A DNA stretch of 5,204 nucleotides from Sulfurovum sp. Lineage in GTDB: Bacteria > Campylobacterota > Campylobacteria > Campylobacterales > Sulfurovaceae. The notes under the pieces were generated by a model that was given only the letters and a program-made list of their open reading frames with translations, did no database searches and was not told the DNA's origin. Made by a program: the position numbers and the translations under genes. Within the stretch, counting starts at the first letter, position 1. Each line of letters opens with the position of its first letter. Below, in pieces: positions 1-5,204 of the stretch. The stretch spans positions 1-5,204 of the forward strand of contig JALWME010000074.1 in assembly GCA_027083995.1 (NCBI GenBank), given 5' to 3'.

Positions 1-1
1 T

Positions 2-817
2 TCAAAAGATAAACGGTTTAGTCCTCGTATTGACAATATCATGGGCTTTCATACCCAGTCTGTTGTGTGCGTACCACTCTTAAATGGTCAAAATAAAGTT
101 GTAGGTGCCATTGAACTTGTCAATAAAATTGTTTCTCCATCAAATACATCAGCTACCCATACAGAAGCTATTATTCCTACGTATGAAAGTTTTACCCAGA
201 CAGATATGAAAATCCTCTCAGCTATAGGTACTTTTACTGGGATTGCCGTTGAAAATGCATTTTTATATAAAAAAGTAGAAGAGTTAGCGATGGTTGATTC
301 TCTTACAGGTATCAATAACCGTTACTACTTTAATGAGATCTTACATCAAGAGACAGAAAAAGTCAAACGATATAAACATACCATGTGTCTACTCATGATG
401 GATGTAGACAATCTAAAAATGATTAATGACACTTATGGGCATATCACAGGAGACAAGATTCTCAGTTCTCTTGCAGATATTTTGAGAGTCTCTGTACGTG
501 AGTCCGACTTCCTTGCACGTTTTGGGGGAGATGAATTCGTAATCATAATGCCAGAGGCCAAAGAGGATGATGCTTTTATTTTGGCAAAAAGAATTCAGGA
601 GATGATTAAACGATGGAATAAACAAGAGGCTACACCTGGGCTGACACTCAATATAAGTATTGGTGTACAAGAAGCAGGACCAGATAATATAGATGAGATT
701 TTTGAAAATGCCGATAAAGATCTCTATCAATCCAAAGTATTTAGAAAAAAAGCTGAGGATCTCACTTCTCAAGTAGAGATGCAGCAATACTTAAGACATA
801 ATATAGAAGAAGATTAA
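2..817 (+). CDS. GAF-GGDEF diguanylate cyclase, 5' end outside window
   Basis: This probably makes the second messenger c-di-GMP from two GTP. The reading frame is already open at base 2, and the residues before the first in-window Met (base 41) read as GAF domain (RFSPRIDNIMGF), so Met 41 is internal and the gene is 5'-truncated. Numbering the 271 visible residues from base 2, about 1-89 are the C-terminal part of a GAF sensor domain, ending in the usual helix (GIAVENAFLY). A short signalling helix leads to DSLTG (99-103), and a GGDEF domain follows to about 245. The metal-binding segment DVDNLKMIND starts at 134, and the active-site GGDEF is at 175-179 (bases 524-538). An RESD I-site lies exactly five residues before it (bases 497-508), so the enzyme should be catalytically intact and subject to product inhibition. 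The GRN tail common after ALYxAK is replaced by VFRKK. The ligand of the GAF domain cannot be read from sequence. The stop overlaps the convergent helicase stop. Confidence 0.95.
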   Translation, partial: SKDKRFSPRIDNIMGFHTQSVVCVPLLNGQNKVVGAIELVNKIVSPSNTSATHTEAIIPTYESFTQTDMKILSAIGTFTGIAVENAFLYKKVEELAMVDSLTGINNRYYFNEILHQETEKVKRYKHTMCLLMMDVDNLKMINDTYGHITGDKILSSLADILRVSVRESDFLARFGGDEFVIIMPEAKEDDAFILAKRIQEMIKRWNKQEATPGLTLNISIGVQEAGPDNIDEIFENADKDLYQSKVFRKKAEDLTSQVEMQQYLRHNIEED

Positions 818-835
818 ACCTCTTCTTTATTTTTT
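807..835 (+). terminator. Possible Rho-independent terminator across the convergent stops
   Basis: A perfect 7-bp stem (AAGAAGA at 807-813, TCTTCTT at 821-827) encloses a 7-base loop and is followed by TATTTTTT (828-835). This has the layout of an intrinsic terminator for the plus-strand GGDEF gene. The stem is A/G-rich on one side and weak, with only two G-C pairs, so its strength is uncertain. On the minus strand the sequence after the stem has no T run, so it would not serve the helicase gene. The loop contains the TTAA shared by both stop codons. Confidence 0.4.
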
Positions 836-2886
836 CGGGGTTTTTTCTCTTTGACCTCAGGCTCTACAAACTCACCTTTAATCAGCCCTGCTTCATGTAA
901 AAACTGTGAAGGTTTATAGTCTATCTTTTTTATTTTATCAAACTTTGCAAGAGAGAGATAGAGTTTGTCTTTTGCTCTGGTAACTGCTACATAAAAAAGT
1001 CGTCTCTCCTCTTCTATACTTGACATCATCTTTCGGTTAGGGAAACGTCCATCAACTAGATCTATGACATATACTTCTGGAAACTCTAGACCCTTTGAGG
1101 CATGTACTGTAAGTAAATTCACACCTTCTCCTTCACTAAGCTCATTACCGCCCAAGACCATAGCGTTGACAAAACGTCTAAGCTCTTTGTACTCTCTTGA
1201 TATATTTAAAAGCAACATCGCTTTTTTCTCTATGCGTTCTTTGGCCTGTTGTTTTTTCTCTTCATCTACTTCACCTGACTTTAGGCGTCCTCTTTGGGTC
1301 GCCAAAAGTTCAACAATACCTCTGTAAAGACTGGAAGAGATGATATTTTGTAAAATATCTGAAGGGTCTTGGAGTTGATGTATGACATGCATAAGTGCAT
1401 GATACTCCTTAAAGTAATTCACCGCATCAAGGCTTAGTTTTGGATGCTTAAGTAAAGGGTGAGCCATAAGCGTAGAGCCTAAATTCAGTGCCTTGAATCT
1501 AGCAGCAGAACCTATCTCTTGGTCATCATCAAAAAGTCCTAATTGAGTATTTTTATTTGGGTTTAGTTTAGGAAGCTCATCTATTGCAGGATACAAAACA
1601 CCTTGCATCAAACACCCCTCTCCAAAATGCAAAAAACACTGAAACAACTCACGAGAGAGTGCAGACCCCACACCTCTTGCATACTCAAACAGATGAATGA
1701 ATGCCATCATATCTTTAGGGTTTACCAGAAGTGACATGAGATCAAGTAAAAACTTTATCTCTTTAGTATCAAAAAAACTTGTACCTCCCTTACGTTTACA
1801 CGCGATACCATATTCTCGCAATGATGCCTCTACTCCGTCAGCTGAAGCGTTGTTACGAAAGATTACGGCTATTTGGTCATTGGGTACATGAGTATGTTTT
1901 ATATCCTGTGCTATAGACTGATACTGTTCAAAAAGGTCACTATATATAAGCAGTCTGGGTGGATGTGTCTTGCCATGTCTTCCAACTTCTAGTTTTTTAG
2001 GATAAATCCGTTCATTACGCTCTATAACTCTGTTTGCTAATGAGAGTATGGGTGCAGTAGAACGATAGTTAGTCTTTAGAGTAAAGACTGTAGCATTTGG
2101 ATATCGTGTGGAAAATGTGGCAATATTTTCAATGTTTGCACCATTAAATGCATAGATACTTTGGTCATAATCACCCACACAAAAAAGTGACTCTGGTCTG
2201 AGTGCATCTATCAGTGCTGATTGTAAAGTATTGGTATCTTGGTACTCATCCACTAAAACTTCTCTAAAAGGTATGGTATTCTCTTCCAAGTGATTCTTCA
2301 TACGTAAGAGTAAGTCATTAAACGATGCAAAGCCGTAGTCTATTTTTTCACGTTCAAACTCCTCTACAATGTCCATATAGATATCCATCACAGGTTCATG
2401 CTCTTCATACTTCTTTAAAAACCACTCATCAAAGCCATCGAGTGAAGCATTTTGGTACAGGGAGTACTGTTCATAGAGGTAGGTTGCTGAAAAAGGGTGT
2501 AGGGGAAGATTCATACGCTCAAAATTACGTTTTTCATAGATACTTCTGAAGAGTGTTTTAAGTTCAGAGGGTTGTTTGAGTGCAAGATTGGGGTGCAACT
2601 CTTTGAGCCAACGGTAGGAGACCGCATGAAAAGTACCTGATTCAATCTTGTTCACCACCTTTTTGGGAAAAAATCGCTCCAAACGTGCAATCATCTCTCC
2701 TGCAGCTTTATTGGTAAAGGTCAGTAACAAAATAGTAGATGGTTCCACACCAGCTTGAAGCAAATGGGCAATACGACCTACAATCGTAGAGGTTTTACCT
2801 GTACCTGCAGAGGCAATGATAAGATTATGACCCAGTGGAGCAGTAGCAGCACTAAGCTGCTCAGTATTGAGATTTGAAAGTGGCAA
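814..2886 (-). CDS. UvrD/Rep-family (SF1A) ATP-dependent DNA helicase
   Basis: A 3'-5' DNA helicase/translocase of the UvrD/PcrA/Rep family, expected to act on single-stranded DNA in repair, replication restart or clearing of bound proteins. All SF1A motifs are present in order: Q-motif (LNTEQ, 6-10), Walker A (ASAGTGKT, 25-32), Ia (LLLTFTNKAAGEM, 53-65), II (VDEYQDTN, 212-219), III (VGDYDQSIYAFNGA, 237-250), IV (TNYRST, 272-277), V (TVHASKGLEF, 593-602) and VI (VAVTRAK, 633-639). At 690 residues it is slightly shorter than E. coli UvrD. It ends in a Lys-rich tail (KEKKPRKNKEEV) with no obvious Tudor-like RNA-polymerase-binding domain. The start is TTG, the base after the upstream TAG. It is the only plausible start, because it lies just before the Q-motif and the next in-frame ATG is beyond Walker A. 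The preceding bases hold only a weak Shine-Dalgarno, which suggests coupling to the 112-residue ORF. QLGLF at 448-452 resembles a sliding-clamp-binding peptide. Genomes of this phylum often carry more than one such helicase, so uvrD versus rep is left open. Confidence 0.96.
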   Translation of the reverse strand: MPLSNLNTEQLSAATAPLGHNLIIASAGTGKTSTIVGRIAHLLQAGVEPSTILLLTFTNKAAGEMIARLERFFPKKVVNKIESGTFHAVSYRWLKELHPNLALKQPSELKTLFRSIYEKRNFERMNLPLHPFSATYLYEQYSLYQNASLDGFDEWFLKKYEEHEPVMDIYMDIVEEFEREKIDYGFASFNDLLLRMKNHLEENTIPFREVLVDEYQDTNTLQSALIDALRPESLFCVGDYDQSIYAFNGANIENIATFSTRYPNATVFTLKTNYRSTAPILSLANRVIERNERIYPKKLEVGRHGKTHPPRLLIYSDLFEQYQSIAQDIKHTHVPNDQIAVIFRNNASADGVEASLREYGIACKRKGGTSFFDTKEIKFLLDLMSLLVNPKDMMAFIHLFEYARGVGSALSRELFQCFLHFGEGCLMQGVLYPAIDELPKLNPNKNTQLGLFDDDQEIGSAARFKALNLGSTLMAHPLLKHPKLSLDAVNYFKEYHALMHVIHQLQDPSDILQNIISSSLYRGIVELLATQRGRLKSGEVDEEKKQQAKERIEKKAMLLLNISREYKELRRFVNAMVLGGNELSEGEGVNLLTVHASKGLEFPEVYVIDLVDGRFPNRKMMSSIEEERRLFYVAVTRAKDKLYLSLAKFDKIKKIDYKPSQFLHEAGLIKGEFVEPEVKEKKPRKNKEEV

Positions 2887-2889
2887 CTA
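2884..2889 (-). promoter_or_regulatory. TAG|TTG stop-start junction
   Basis: Read on the minus strand, the stop of the 112-residue ORF (TAG) is directly followed by TTG, the start of the helicase, with no gap or overlap and no frame change. Upstream of the TTG is GTCGGTCAAAAC, which has no good Shine-Dalgarno core. This layout is best explained by ribosomes terminating and restarting in place. Such coupling would tie helicase output to translation of the small ORF. Confidence 0.6.
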
Positions 2890-3225
2890 GTTTTGACCGA
2901 CGATGTAATAAGTATTTTTATTGTCTACTTCTTGAAGTTCAAGCTTATATTTGTCTGCCCAGTGATTGACCAACGCTGTAAAAGCAGAAAGGTTATCTGC
3001 AGAGCTGTCCTCATTACATTTAATTTTGAGATATTTTTCAGAATTTGACATGGCGATGAAACCTTTTTCAACGGCTAAAGCATCATTAAATGAGGGTAAA
3101 TGTTGTGAAAATTTGTCAAAGCCTGCTGTATTGTCTATGATTTCATTGATTTGTCTGAGTGTCTGCTCTGATTTTGTGTATCCTAATTGTACTAAAAGTG
3201 CTTCTGGTGTAAGGTCAAGGTGCAT
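2887..3225 (-). CDS. Hypothetical 112-residue protein, coupled upstream of helicase
   Basis: I do not recognise this family. It is a small soluble protein with no signal peptide, membrane segment or cysteine metal cluster (one Cys, at 70). The pattern suggests an N-terminal helical half (about 6-52, TPEALLVQLGY onwards), a beta-strand pair around GFIAMSNSEKYLKIKCN (55-71), an amphipathic helix (76-95, including FTALVNHWADKY) and a last strand (NTYYIVG, 104-110). The start is well supported: ATG preceded by AGGA at a 5-base spacing (bases 3231-3234), with an extended -10-like promoter element upstream. The TAG stop directly abuts the TTG of the helicase in the same frame, so the two are surely one transcriptional unit. 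A role linked to the helicase, as a partner or through dosage coupling, is inferred from position only. It is unlikely to be a chance ORF, given its ribosome binding site and close packing. Confidence 0.82.
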   Translation of the reverse strand: MHLDLTPEALLVQLGYTKSEQTLRQINEIIDNTAGFDKFSQHLPSFNDALAVEKGFIAMSNSEKYLKIKCNEDSSADNLSAFTALVNHWADKYKLELQEVDNKNTYYIVGQN

Positions 3226-3230
3226 ATCAA

Positions 3231-3234
3231 TCCT
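3231..3234 (-). promoter_or_regulatory. Ribosome binding site of the 112-residue ORF
   Basis: AGGA lies 5 bases before the ATG at 3225 on the minus strand, in the context CTTAGGATTGATATG. It fixes this start. The CTTAGGAT around it recurs at 3313-3320 in the nearby inverted repeat. Confidence 0.65.
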
Positions 3235-3255
3235 AAGTGTTAAAAGTAGAATTAG

Positions 3256-3264
3256 ATTGTAACA
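3256..3264 (-). promoter_or_regulatory. Putative extended -10 promoter for the 112-residue ORF and helicase
   Basis: On the minus strand TGTTACAAT matches the extended -10 form TGnTATAAT with one mismatch. It would start transcription near 3249, giving a leader of about 24 bases. The -35 region is poor: TTAAAA lies at 3279-3284 with a 17-base spacer. A weak -35 is usual for sigma-70 promoters in Campylobacterota, where A/T-rich upstream tracts replace it. This is a sequence match only. Confidence 0.38.
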
Positions 3265-3289
3265 AATTTTTGGTTAGGTTTTAACAGCA

Positions 3290-3319
3290 TTAGGATATGA
3301 ATTACTATTTATATCCTAA
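3290..3319. repeat. Perfect 9-bp inverted repeat with a 12-bp spacer
   Basis: TTAGGATAT (3290-3298) and ATATCCTAA (3311-3319) are exact reverse complements separated by 12 bases. The arm centres are 21 bp apart, close to two helical turns, as expected for a dimeric regulator binding one face of DNA. The repeat lies in the gap between the 183- and 112-residue genes, roughly -41 to -70 relative to the proposed start of the latter. As RNA it would form a weak A-U-rich hairpin 20 bases after the 183-residue gene's stop. No T run follows on either strand, so it is not a standard intrinsic terminator. It may be an operator, an mRNA-end hairpin or chance. Confidence 0.5.
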
Positions 3320-3338
3320 GAATCCACAGAGGAGATGT

Positions 3339-3890
3339 TTATGTATTATTAGAGGTATTTACTCTTGCGATAAGATCTTTGTAGTGTTCAAGGTTTTGGA
3401 ATGCTTTTTCATAACGCCATCGCAATACAAACTCAATAATCTCATTTTTCAATGCTTCTTCTAAAGTTTCAGCTTTACCAAAATACCCTAAAGAGATATT
3501 TTTTGCTTTTTTCTTACCATTTTTATCTGGCTCATAGGTGATAGCAATCACTTGAATATATTTGCCTTCACGTACTTGTCCAAAATCATCCTCTTTGAGT
3601 CCAATGCCAGAAAGGTTCATCGCTTTGTATATAAATATATTATCAAAATCTGGTGACTTTTCAAAAATTTTAAGCTTTTCATACAAGACTTTTACACGTA
3701 AAATATTCTCTTTACGTATGATATCTCCATCTTCTACATTACTCTTTATAGGTTTTTGTACACTGTCTTTTATCTTTTTAGGTTCTGTTGTAATTGCGCT
3801 ATTCTTTTGCGAAAAAAGATTTTCTTTCTCTTCTAGTTTATCTTCCAGACGAGAACTCAGTGCTTTTAATTTATCTAAACTGCTAGACAT
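3339..3890 (-). CDS. Hypothetical 183-residue protein with coiled-coil N-terminus
   Basis: I do not recognise this family. The frame stays open upstream to a TTG at 4097, but the ATG at 3890 is the right start: AAGGGA lies four bases before it (3895-3900), and the upstream 69 codons are AT-rich noncoding-looking sequence. Residues 1-26 (SLDKLKALSSRLEDKLEEKE) look like a short charged coiled coil. Residues 27-60 are a Lys/Ser-rich, probably disordered linker (KKIKDSVQKPIKS). Residues 61-80 look helical. The C-terminal part (about 83-177) appears folded: strands around YIQVIAITYEP (110-120) and AKNISLGYFG (129-137), a basic turn (KNGKKKAK, 123-130), then long helices (TLEEALKNEIIEFVLRWRYEKAF). 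There is no signal peptide or membrane span. The strand, basic turn, strand, helix order faintly recalls small AP2-like DNA-binding folds, but this is too weak for a call. It is divergent from murA, and its function is unknown. Confidence 0.8.
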   Translation of the reverse strand: MSSSLDKLKALSSRLEDKLEEKENLFSQKNSAITTEPKKIKDSVQKPIKSNVEDGDIIRKENILRVKVLYEKLKIFEKSPDFDNIFIYKAMNLSGIGLKEDDFGQVREGKYIQVIAITYEPDKNGKKKAKNISLGYFGKAETLEEALKNEIIEFVLRWRYEKAFQNLEHYKDLIARVNTSNNT

Positions 3891-3894
3891 ATAT

Positions 3895-3900
3895 TCCCTT
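3895..3900 (-). promoter_or_regulatory. Ribosome binding site that sets the 183-residue start
   Basis: AAGGGA on the minus strand, four bases before the ATG at 3890, is a strong Shine-Dalgarno. It selects this start over the longer open frame that continues upstream. Confidence 0.7.
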
Positions 3901-3943
3901 ATATTCAGGTTCCCTAAGCCCTTTATCGTACATATTAGAAAAT

Positions 3944-3949
3944 ATTGTA
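3944..3949 (-). promoter_or_regulatory. Putative -10 element for the 183-residue gene
   Basis: TACAAT on the minus strand, in the context GATGTACAATATT, matches the -10 consensus at five of six bases. It would give a leader of roughly 45 bases. No good -35 is visible, and other A/T-rich hexamers nearby could serve, so the exact position is uncertain. Confidence 0.28.
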
Positions 3950-4073
3950 CATCATATTTATTAATAAACAGATTAATTAATATGAATTTTCTATTTTTTA
4001 ATGTAAAAAGTATGCATAATTTAATATTTACTAATATGTTTTTTCTTGCTTCTAGCATTAACCTATCTTTGGA

Positions 4074-4079
4074 TAAAAT
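4074..4079 (+). promoter_or_regulatory. Putative -10 element of the murA promoter
   Basis: TAAAAT, in the context TTTGGATAAAATC, matches TATAAT at five of six bases and lies 32 bases before the murA ATG. It implies a start near 4086 and a leader of about 26 bases carrying the AAGGTGG ribosome binding site. No convincing -35 is seen, but T-rich tracts lie upstream, as is common in this phylum. Confidence 0.35.
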
Positions 4080-4095
4080 CTGTTCAATTAAAGGC

Positions 4096-4102
4096 AAGGT
4101 GG
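4096..4102 (+). promoter_or_regulatory. murA ribosome binding site
   Basis: AAGGTGG ends nine bases before the ATG at 4112 and supports that start, which also matches the N-terminus of the MurA family. Confidence 0.6.
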
Positions 4103-4111
4103 TAAAAGAAG

Positions 4112-5204
4112 ATGGATTATTTGGAAATTATAGGTGGCAGGAAATTAAGTGGATCAATCACAATTTCAGGAGCAAAAAATGCTGCCCTGCCTATTATCGC
4201 TGCAACCATACTTTCTGACAAAGAACTCACACTTACAAACCTGCCCAATGTAGTAGATATCCGTACCCTACTCAAACTGCTTACAATGCTCGGGGGTTCT
4301 GTAGAACATAATAAGACCGTTGCACATATAAACAATGGCACCATCACTTCTGCCAAAGCTGTCTATGAGATAGTCTCGCAAATGAGAGCATCTATCTTGG
4401 TACTGGGTCCATTGCTTGCCCGTTTTGGTGAATGTGAAGTCTCATTACCGGGTGGATGTGCTATTGGTCAGCGTCCTATTGATTTACATCTTAAAGCATT
4501 GGAGTCTATGGGTGCTACACTGGAGATAAAAGGCGGTTATGTCAAAGCTACAGCACCTGATGGACTCAAAGGTGCTAAAATCATTTTCGACAAGATAACA
4601 GTAGGCGGTACAGAGAATATCGTCATGGCAGCAGCCCTCGCTCATGGGACCAGCACCATCATCAATGCAGCCAAAGAACCAGAAGTTGTACAGCTGTGTG
4701 AGATGATACGTGACGCAGGCGTGAAGATAGAAGGGATTGGCACAAATGAACTCACCATAGAAGGAACCTCTGGTAAACCCTTGACATTTAAAACAGTAGA
4801 GATTATCCCTGACCGTATTGAAGCAGGTACATACCTTTGTGCAGGTGCTATTACAAACTCAAGCATTACTCTGAACAAGGTAGACCATGGGCATATAAGA
4901 GCCTCCATTGATAAATTGGAATCTATGGGATGCACTTTTGACTTGTCGGATGAGAGTATCACTATACACCCTACCAACAATCTTAAACCAGTCAATCTCA
5001 TCACTATGGAGTACCCAGGTTTCCCTACTGACATGCAAGCCCAGTTTATGGCACTGGCTGTCATGGCAGAAGGAGAGAGCCTTATAGAAGAGCGTCTATT
5101 TGAAAACCGCTTTATGCATGTAAGTGAGCTTAACCGTTTGGGTGCAGATATCTGGCTTAAAGGGAGTATAGCCGCAGTTAAGGGTGTAGATGAACTCTAT
5201 GGTG
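4112..5204 (+). CDS. murA: UDP-N-acetylglucosamine 1-carboxyvinyltransferase (MurA), 3' end outside window
   Basis: A cytoplasmic enzyme of the first committed step of peptidoglycan synthesis. It transfers enolpyruvate from phosphoenolpyruvate to UDP-GlcNAc. The protein aligns by eye with E. coli MurA from the first residue ([20 protein letters not shown]). Conserved sites are present: K22-N23 in [10 protein letters not shown]92 in MRAS, catalytic C116 in [10 protein letters not shown] (E. coli C115), D307 in FPTDMQAQF (E. coli D305) and R333 in FENRFMHV (E. coli R331). Because the loop residue is Cys rather than Asp, the enzyme should in principle be of the fosfomycin-sensitive type. The window ends after 364 codons plus one base. 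Some 55 residues are missing compared with the usual length of about 419, including the region of E. coli R397. The frame is intact as far as seen. It is divergent from the 183-residue gene, with a plausible promoter and ribosome binding site of its own. Confidence 0.98.
   Translation, partial: MDYLEIIGGRKLSGSITISGAKNAALPIIAATILSDKELTLTNLPNVVDIRTLLKLLTMLGGSVEHNKTVAHINNGTITSAKAVYEIVSQMRASILVLGPLLARFGECEVSLPGGCAIGQRPIDLHLKALESMGATLEIKGGYVKATAPDGLKGAKIIFDKITVGGTENIVMAAALAHGTSTIINAAKEPEVVQLCEMIRDAGVKIEGIGTNELTIEGTSGKPLTFKTVEIIPDRIEAGTYLCAGAITNSSITLNKVDHGHIRASIDKLESMGCTFDLSDESITIHPTNNLKPVNLITMEYPGFPTDMQAQFMALAVMAEGESLIEERLFENRFMHVSELNRLGADIWLKGSIAAVKGVDELYG

Larger units (their letters stand above)
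3891..4111. other. AT-rich divergent intergenic region between the 183-residue gene and murA
   Basis: This 221-bp stretch is far more AT-rich than the flanking genes and should hold both divergent promoters. It contains adjacent short palindromes, TTTATTAATAAA (3957-3968) and ATTAATTAAT (3972-3981), and a distant 9-bp inverted pair, ACATATTAG (3930-3938) with CTAATATGT (4031-4039). No small gene with a good ribosome binding site and no structured RNA was recognised. The open frames crossing it on both strands lack coding character. Confidence 0.6.

Noticed and set aside
413..787. 124-codon minus-strand open frame
   Set aside because: It lies fully antisense to the GGDEF domain, whose conserved motifs establish the plus-strand frame; no ribosome binding site logic or family resemblance.
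814..2886. RecB/AddA-type nuclease-helicase identity
   Set aside because: The protein ends soon after motif VI with a Lys-rich tail; there is no C-terminal nuclease domain, and the length fits UvrD/Rep/PcrA.
3290..3319. Inverted repeat as a Rho-independent terminator for the 183-residue gene
   Set aside because: The stem is AT-rich and is followed by TGCTGTTAAAACC on the minus strand, with no T run; the plus strand likewise lacks one.
3930..4039. Distant 9-bp inverted pair ACATATTAG / CTAATATGT as a regulatory loop
   Set aside because: In a 221-bp sequence this AT-rich, a 9-bp match about 90 bp apart is not far from chance, and no flanking extension supports it.
3891..4097. N-terminal extension of the 183-residue protein up to a TTG at 4097
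   Set aside because: The extension is AT-rich, reads as low-quality hydrophobic and Asn/Ile/Lys-rich sequence, lacks a clear ribosome binding site and would run to the edge of the murA leader. The ATG at 3890 has a strong AAGGGA.
3562..4218. 218-codon plus-strand open frame
   Set aside because: Overlaps the 183-residue gene antisense, crosses the AT-rich gap and enters murA out of frame; Ser/Phe/Leu-rich composition is typical of an antisense shadow.
4642..5064. 140-codon minus-strand open frame
   Set aside because: Shadow of murA, whose catalytic motifs run through the same bases on the plus strand.
1..5204. A defence system, mobile element or new multi-gene system
   Set aside because: There are no transposase, integrase, toxin-antitoxin, nuclease or repeat-array signs. 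The recognised genes are housekeeping or signalling genes, and the two unknown ORFs alone do not support such a claim.

Overview
The window looks like chromosomal DNA from a Campylobacterota (epsilonproteobacterial) bacterium, probably a free-living or vent-type relative of Sulfurovum or Sulfurimonas. This is inferred from the moderately AT-rich coding sequence, very AT-rich short intergenic gaps, dense packing, and the flavour of the GGDEF, UvrD-like and MurA proteins. No database search was possible. No mobile element, CRISPR array, tRNA or rRNA is visible.

Layout from left to right: the 3' part of a plus-strand GAF-GGDEF diguanylate cyclase gene (2-817). It converges on, and overlaps by 4 bp, a three-gene minus-strand cluster. 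Read in its own direction, the cluster starts with an unrecognised 183-residue protein (3890-3339). A 113-bp gap with a perfect 9-bp inverted repeat follows. Next come an unrecognised 112-residue protein (3225-2887) and a 690-residue UvrD/Rep-type SF1A DNA helicase (2886-814), which starts at the base after the upstream stop codon. Divergent from the cluster, across a 221-bp AT-rich region, is the 5' part of murA (4112 to the window end, 364 codons).

The genes belong to different housekeeping functions: c-di-GMP signalling, DNA repair or replication restart, and peptidoglycan precursor synthesis. The 112-residue ORF and the helicase are in the same reading frame, separated only by a TAG stop, and are almost certainly co-transcribed and translationally coupled. 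The 183-residue gene lies upstream on the same strand but is separated by a gap with its own plausible promoter.

Nothing here supports a defence island or a clearly new multi-gene system. The points most worth checking are the TAG|TTG stop-start junction, a possible sliding-clamp-binding pentapeptide (QLGLF) inside the helicase, the inverted repeat upstream of the 112-residue gene, a possible terminator whose loop spans both convergent stop codons, and the two unrecognised proteins.
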